From positions 234,486 through 267,740 of the forward strand of contig MNCI01023708.1 in assembly GCA_015680685.1 (NCBI GenBank): 33,255 bases of DNA. Direction: 5' to 3'. The translations under genes and the position numbers were made by a program. The stretch is from Gnetum montanum (lineage: Eukaryota > Streptophyta > Gnetopsida > Gnetales > Gnetaceae). The first letter of the stretch is position 1, and each line of letters opens with the position of its first letter. Shown piece after piece: positions 32,060 to 33,255 of this stretch. The notes under the pieces are model-generated. The model made no database searches and was not told the origin of the DNA. It worked only from the letters and a program-made list of their open reading frames with translations.

Positions 32060-33255
32060 CTAGAATGGGGGGTATCCCCCATAACTAAACGTTTGAGGAT
32101 GGCAAGGATTAATAAATGGAAAATGAGGATCCTTGCATGTTGGAAATATTCGGCTTAGGTCATATTTATCCCATTGAGGTCCACACACTTAATTATAGTA
32201 AGCATAGTAGGGAACTTTATAAGATATGGTTCCCGGATAACAAGTTGACCAACTATGATGTTTGTGACTGTTAGTTGGTATGTAAGGGTCAGGATGTTGC
32301 CTTCCATGGCTGGGATCATTGGGCCATATGGTTGTTGGAGTGTTTGTTGGTGGCCCTAATGAAGTAACATGAGGCGTTTGGTTCGAACATAAGGGTGCAT
32401 CATAGGGTTGGACTTGTGTGGAAGTGGATGATGCAGTGGCCTCGGAATTGTGTTGTCCCTTCCTAGGGTCATTTCTAAAGAAGGCATGCCTTAAATGTTG
32501 CTAAGGTCTCTTACTACTATTGGCAATATTAACACAAGTAACGTTCGATGGTTGTTGCTATGGTGCAAACACCTTAGGAACAGCTGGTGGTGATGTAGAA
32601 GGAGGGAAAAATGATAATGTTGAAAGTTAGGAGGAGTGTAAGGTGCACAAGGCAATGGTAGTGTTGAAGACATGGGCTGATAGTATTGAGGAGAATGGTA
32701 CTGTGGTGAGATAGAGTATGTTGGCCCATTTGGAGAAACAAGGTATTGGACTAGATAAACATTTGGGTTCAGATGGTATGAAGGGTGTCTCCAGTTTAGG
32801 GGTGGCTTCCCCCATGATTGGGATTTTTGCCACTGTGATCGAACACAGTATCTCTATACAAACTCTAGATGTAACGTGTTTCCCCAATGCTTATATAAAT
32901 GTAACAATATTGGGCATTGGCCCTTGGGCTAATCGTACAGGCATATTTTGCATTCATACATATGATTGGCAGTTGAGCTCTTATTTTCCTTATCCCTTCT
33001 TTCTGATTGTCTACTAATACTATGTCTTGCTTCTTGGGTTGTCAAAACTCTATCTCCAATAATACTGATAAATTCTCCACACTTGTTATACGTCCATTCC
33101 AACATCTTATTGATCTTTACCTTGACTTCTTCTAATGATTGTTGTACTAGCAAAGATGGTTCTTTCACCTTGTGATAGGTTGATTTCTCCTTTTTATGAT
33201 CATGGACCTTTGTTAAGTTGAGATTTTGGTCCCATTGATGTTTTTCAACACTCTC
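32060..33255 (-). pseudogene. Element E gag C-terminal part, minus strand, runs off the window
   Basis: The minus-strand frame runs from 33255 to a TAG at 32060 with few stops and some shifts. The part at 33168-32929 is open and Lys/Glu-rich (VKEPSLLVQQSLEEVKVKIN). It ends in ECKICLYD, then TAG, PKGQC: cysteines at 32952-32950, 32943-32941 and 32916-32914, matching the CEICQYDHPKGC block of A's gag. Next, QSQSWGKPP parallels A's QYPQSWGMPP, and a long Pro/Tyr/His/Gln-rich tail follows, as in A and B. Identity as an Athila-type gag is inferred from this order. The N-terminal part lies beyond the window. Confidence 0.65.

Overview
The window reads as intergenic chromatin of a large-genome seed plant. 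It is almost entirely nested, decayed retrotransposons, and I see no host protein gene, rRNA or tRNA gene. The plant assignment rests on Athila-type Ty3/gypsy elements (primer site for tRNA-Asp, an FMDD reverse transcriptase box, retropepsin DSG), a plant L1-type LINE with a terminal zf-RVT-like domain, and plant-style TATAAATA promoters in the LTRs. A gymnosperm such as a conifer would fit the degree of decay, but that is inference. Almost every coding frame is broken by TAG, TAA and TGA codons where CAG, CAA or CGA is expected, as in long-methylated DNA.

Layout, left to right. 1-2340: 3' internal tail and 3' LTR of an Athila-like element (element D, plus strand). 2341-3330: AT-rich sequence with a candidate tRNA-related SINE (2969-3114) between 10-bp target duplications. 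About 3330-8430: a plus-strand LINE relic with ORF1 zinc knuckle, endonuclease, reverse transcriptase and zf-RVT-like remnants. About 8515-9816: the 3' part of a second copy of the same LINE, inverted, so the two LINEs face each other tail to tail. 9817-26840: element B, the same LTR family as D, inserted in the inverted LINE. B is split by element A (14787-24362), another member of the family, which landed in B's reverse transcriptase and made a GAGGT duplication. 26841-27791: reverse-oriented LTR and a little internal sequence of a fourth member (C) that cuts B's 3' tail. 27793-28092: an exact 300-bp reverse copy of 27443-27742, bounded by single Ns, probably an assembly error. 28094-29957: a broken minus-strand reading frame of unknown identity, then sequence without a recognisable gene. 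29958-33255: a minus-strand element (E) of a different LTR family, with a putative LTR rich in GCTACG/CGTAGC palindromes and a gag relic but no pol between them.

Inferred order of events: the inverted LINE was present before B, B before A, and B before C. None of the elements could now move by itself: gag and pol are riddled with stops, and A has also lost the first catalytic aspartate of its integrase. The least expected features are the palindromic CpG-containing repeats upstream of the LTR TATA boxes in two unrelated families, the tail-to-tail LINE pair, the repeated polypurine-tract-like motifs in the Athila-like family, and the assembly defects at 15078-15164 and 27792-28093.
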